From an uncultured Prevotellaceae bacterium (GTDB lineage Bacteria > Bacteroidota > Bacteroidia > Bacteroidales > Muribaculaceae): a stretch of DNA of 64,000 bases. The position numbers were made by a program, and so were the translations under genes. Location of the stretch: assembly GCA_900317325.1 (NCBI GenBank), contig ONGE01000008.1, forward strand, positions 225,422 through 289,421, written 5' to 3'. Every line of letters starts with the position of its first letter. The stretch's first letter is position 1. Positions 63,791-64,000 of the stretch are shown here, one piece after another. The notes beneath the pieces were generated by a model. The model worked only from the letters and a program-made list of their open reading frames with translations. It had not been told where the DNA came from and did no database searches.

Positions 63791-63818
63791 TCACTAATCA
63801 CTGATCTCTAATCACTAA
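63791..63818. repeat. Heptamer array, inverted orientation
   Basis: Four units of the type TCACTAA/TCTCTAA, the reverse complement of the 63580 array, next to the inverted GCTCGC copy. Confidence 0.85.
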
Positions 63819-63837
63819 TCAGCTCGCTGCGCGAGCA

Positions 63838-64000
63838 TCACGACCCCATGACCATGGTGATGAGGGTGGTGACGTCGGTGATGTTGACGTTGCCGTCGCT
63901 ATTCACGTCGGCTTCGGGATTACCGCTAGTGTTGTCACTCATGATCATGCTGATGAGCGTGGTCACGTCGGTGATGTTCACCTGGCCATCGTGGTTCACG
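63838..64000 (-). CDS. Dockerin-tailed secreted protein, C-terminal fragment (5' end outside window)
   Basis: The frame is open to the right window edge and only the last 53 residues are visible. They form two dockerin-like repeats (VNHDGQVNITDVTTLISMIM and VNSDGNVNITDVTTLITMVM), followed by GS and the stop codon. The catalytic or binding part lies outside the window. It matches the terminal module of the LRR, endonuclease, CotH and C10 proteins here. Confidence 0.9.
   Translation of the reverse strand, partial: VNHDGQVNITDVTTLISMIMSDNTSGNPEADVNSDGNVNITDVTTLITMVMGS

Noticed and set aside
63464-63838. CRISPR array
   Set aside because: Repeats are short palindromes and 7-bp units with no regular spacers and no cas genes nearby.

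Overview
The window is an ordinary chromosomal segment of a Bacteroidota bacterium, most likely a gut or rumen Bacteroidales of the Muribaculaceae/Prevotellaceae type. The evidence is: the Bacteroidota -7 promoter box TAnnTTTG in front of many genes, sometimes with a TTG/TTTG box 19-20 bp upstream; a 285-residue primary sigma factor without region 1.1; serine palmitoyltransferase; acyl-ACP thioesterase; several Bacteroidales-specific families (DUF4836, DUF4153, DUF5106, DUF3109); and secreted proteins ending in dockerin-like repeats (GDVNxDGxVNISDVxxLI). Both window edges cut genes: a leucine-rich-repeat surface protein on the left and a dockerin-tailed protein on the right.

Layout. 1-9.9 kb: truncated BspA-like protein, secreted esterase, rlmN, and two tandem endonuclease I paralogues. 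10-19.6 kb: rpiB, valS, a secreted unknown, marC-like, pyrE with an SRPBCC-like partner, an IMPACT/YigZ gene, and the tight ybaK-aroC-thioesterase operon. 19.6-28.3 kb: DUF5106/DUF3887 thioredoxin-like protein, DUF4836 lipoprotein, outer-membrane barrel, rpoD, htrA, folC and the RNase P RNA. 28.4-38 kb: DUF4153 membrane protein, large secreted protein, META-domain protein, large TPR protein and the agmatine deiminase plus N-carbamoylputrescine amidase pair (agmatine to putrescine). 38-47.4 kb: repetitive acidic helical protein, rplS, the folP-cdaA-DUF3109-CotH string, murI and a set of small proteins. 47.5-53.4 kb: C10 protease, hflX and a GH92 mannosidase. 53.4-64 kb: a candidate MITE, dgt, tRNA-Gly, a small lipoprotein, a pRiA4b ORF-3-like protein, serine palmitoyltransferase, ligA, an ECF sigma factor, and a cluster of small envelope proteins (two YtxH, one holin-like).

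How it fits together. Housekeeping genes (translation, folate, pyrimidine, cell wall, DNA ligation, c-di-AMP) are mixed with exported degradative enzymes (nucleases, protease, mannosidase, esterase). Six proteins share the dockerin-like C-terminal module although no cohesin gene is visible, so the module may be a surface or secretion device and need not mean a cellulosome.

No defence island, CRISPR array, prophage, transposase gene or biosynthetic cluster was found, and I do not see a clear new multi-gene system. The least explained signals are non-coding: eight separate intergenic arrays of 7-bp units, each about four units long, with a TTAnnGn-like consensus; a roughly 310-bp element bounded by 11-bp inverted repeats; and a 28-bp palindrome carrying two overlapping divergent promoters. 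Among proteins, the tandem dockerin-tailed endonucleases and the 17-residue-repeat acidic protein are the most notable.
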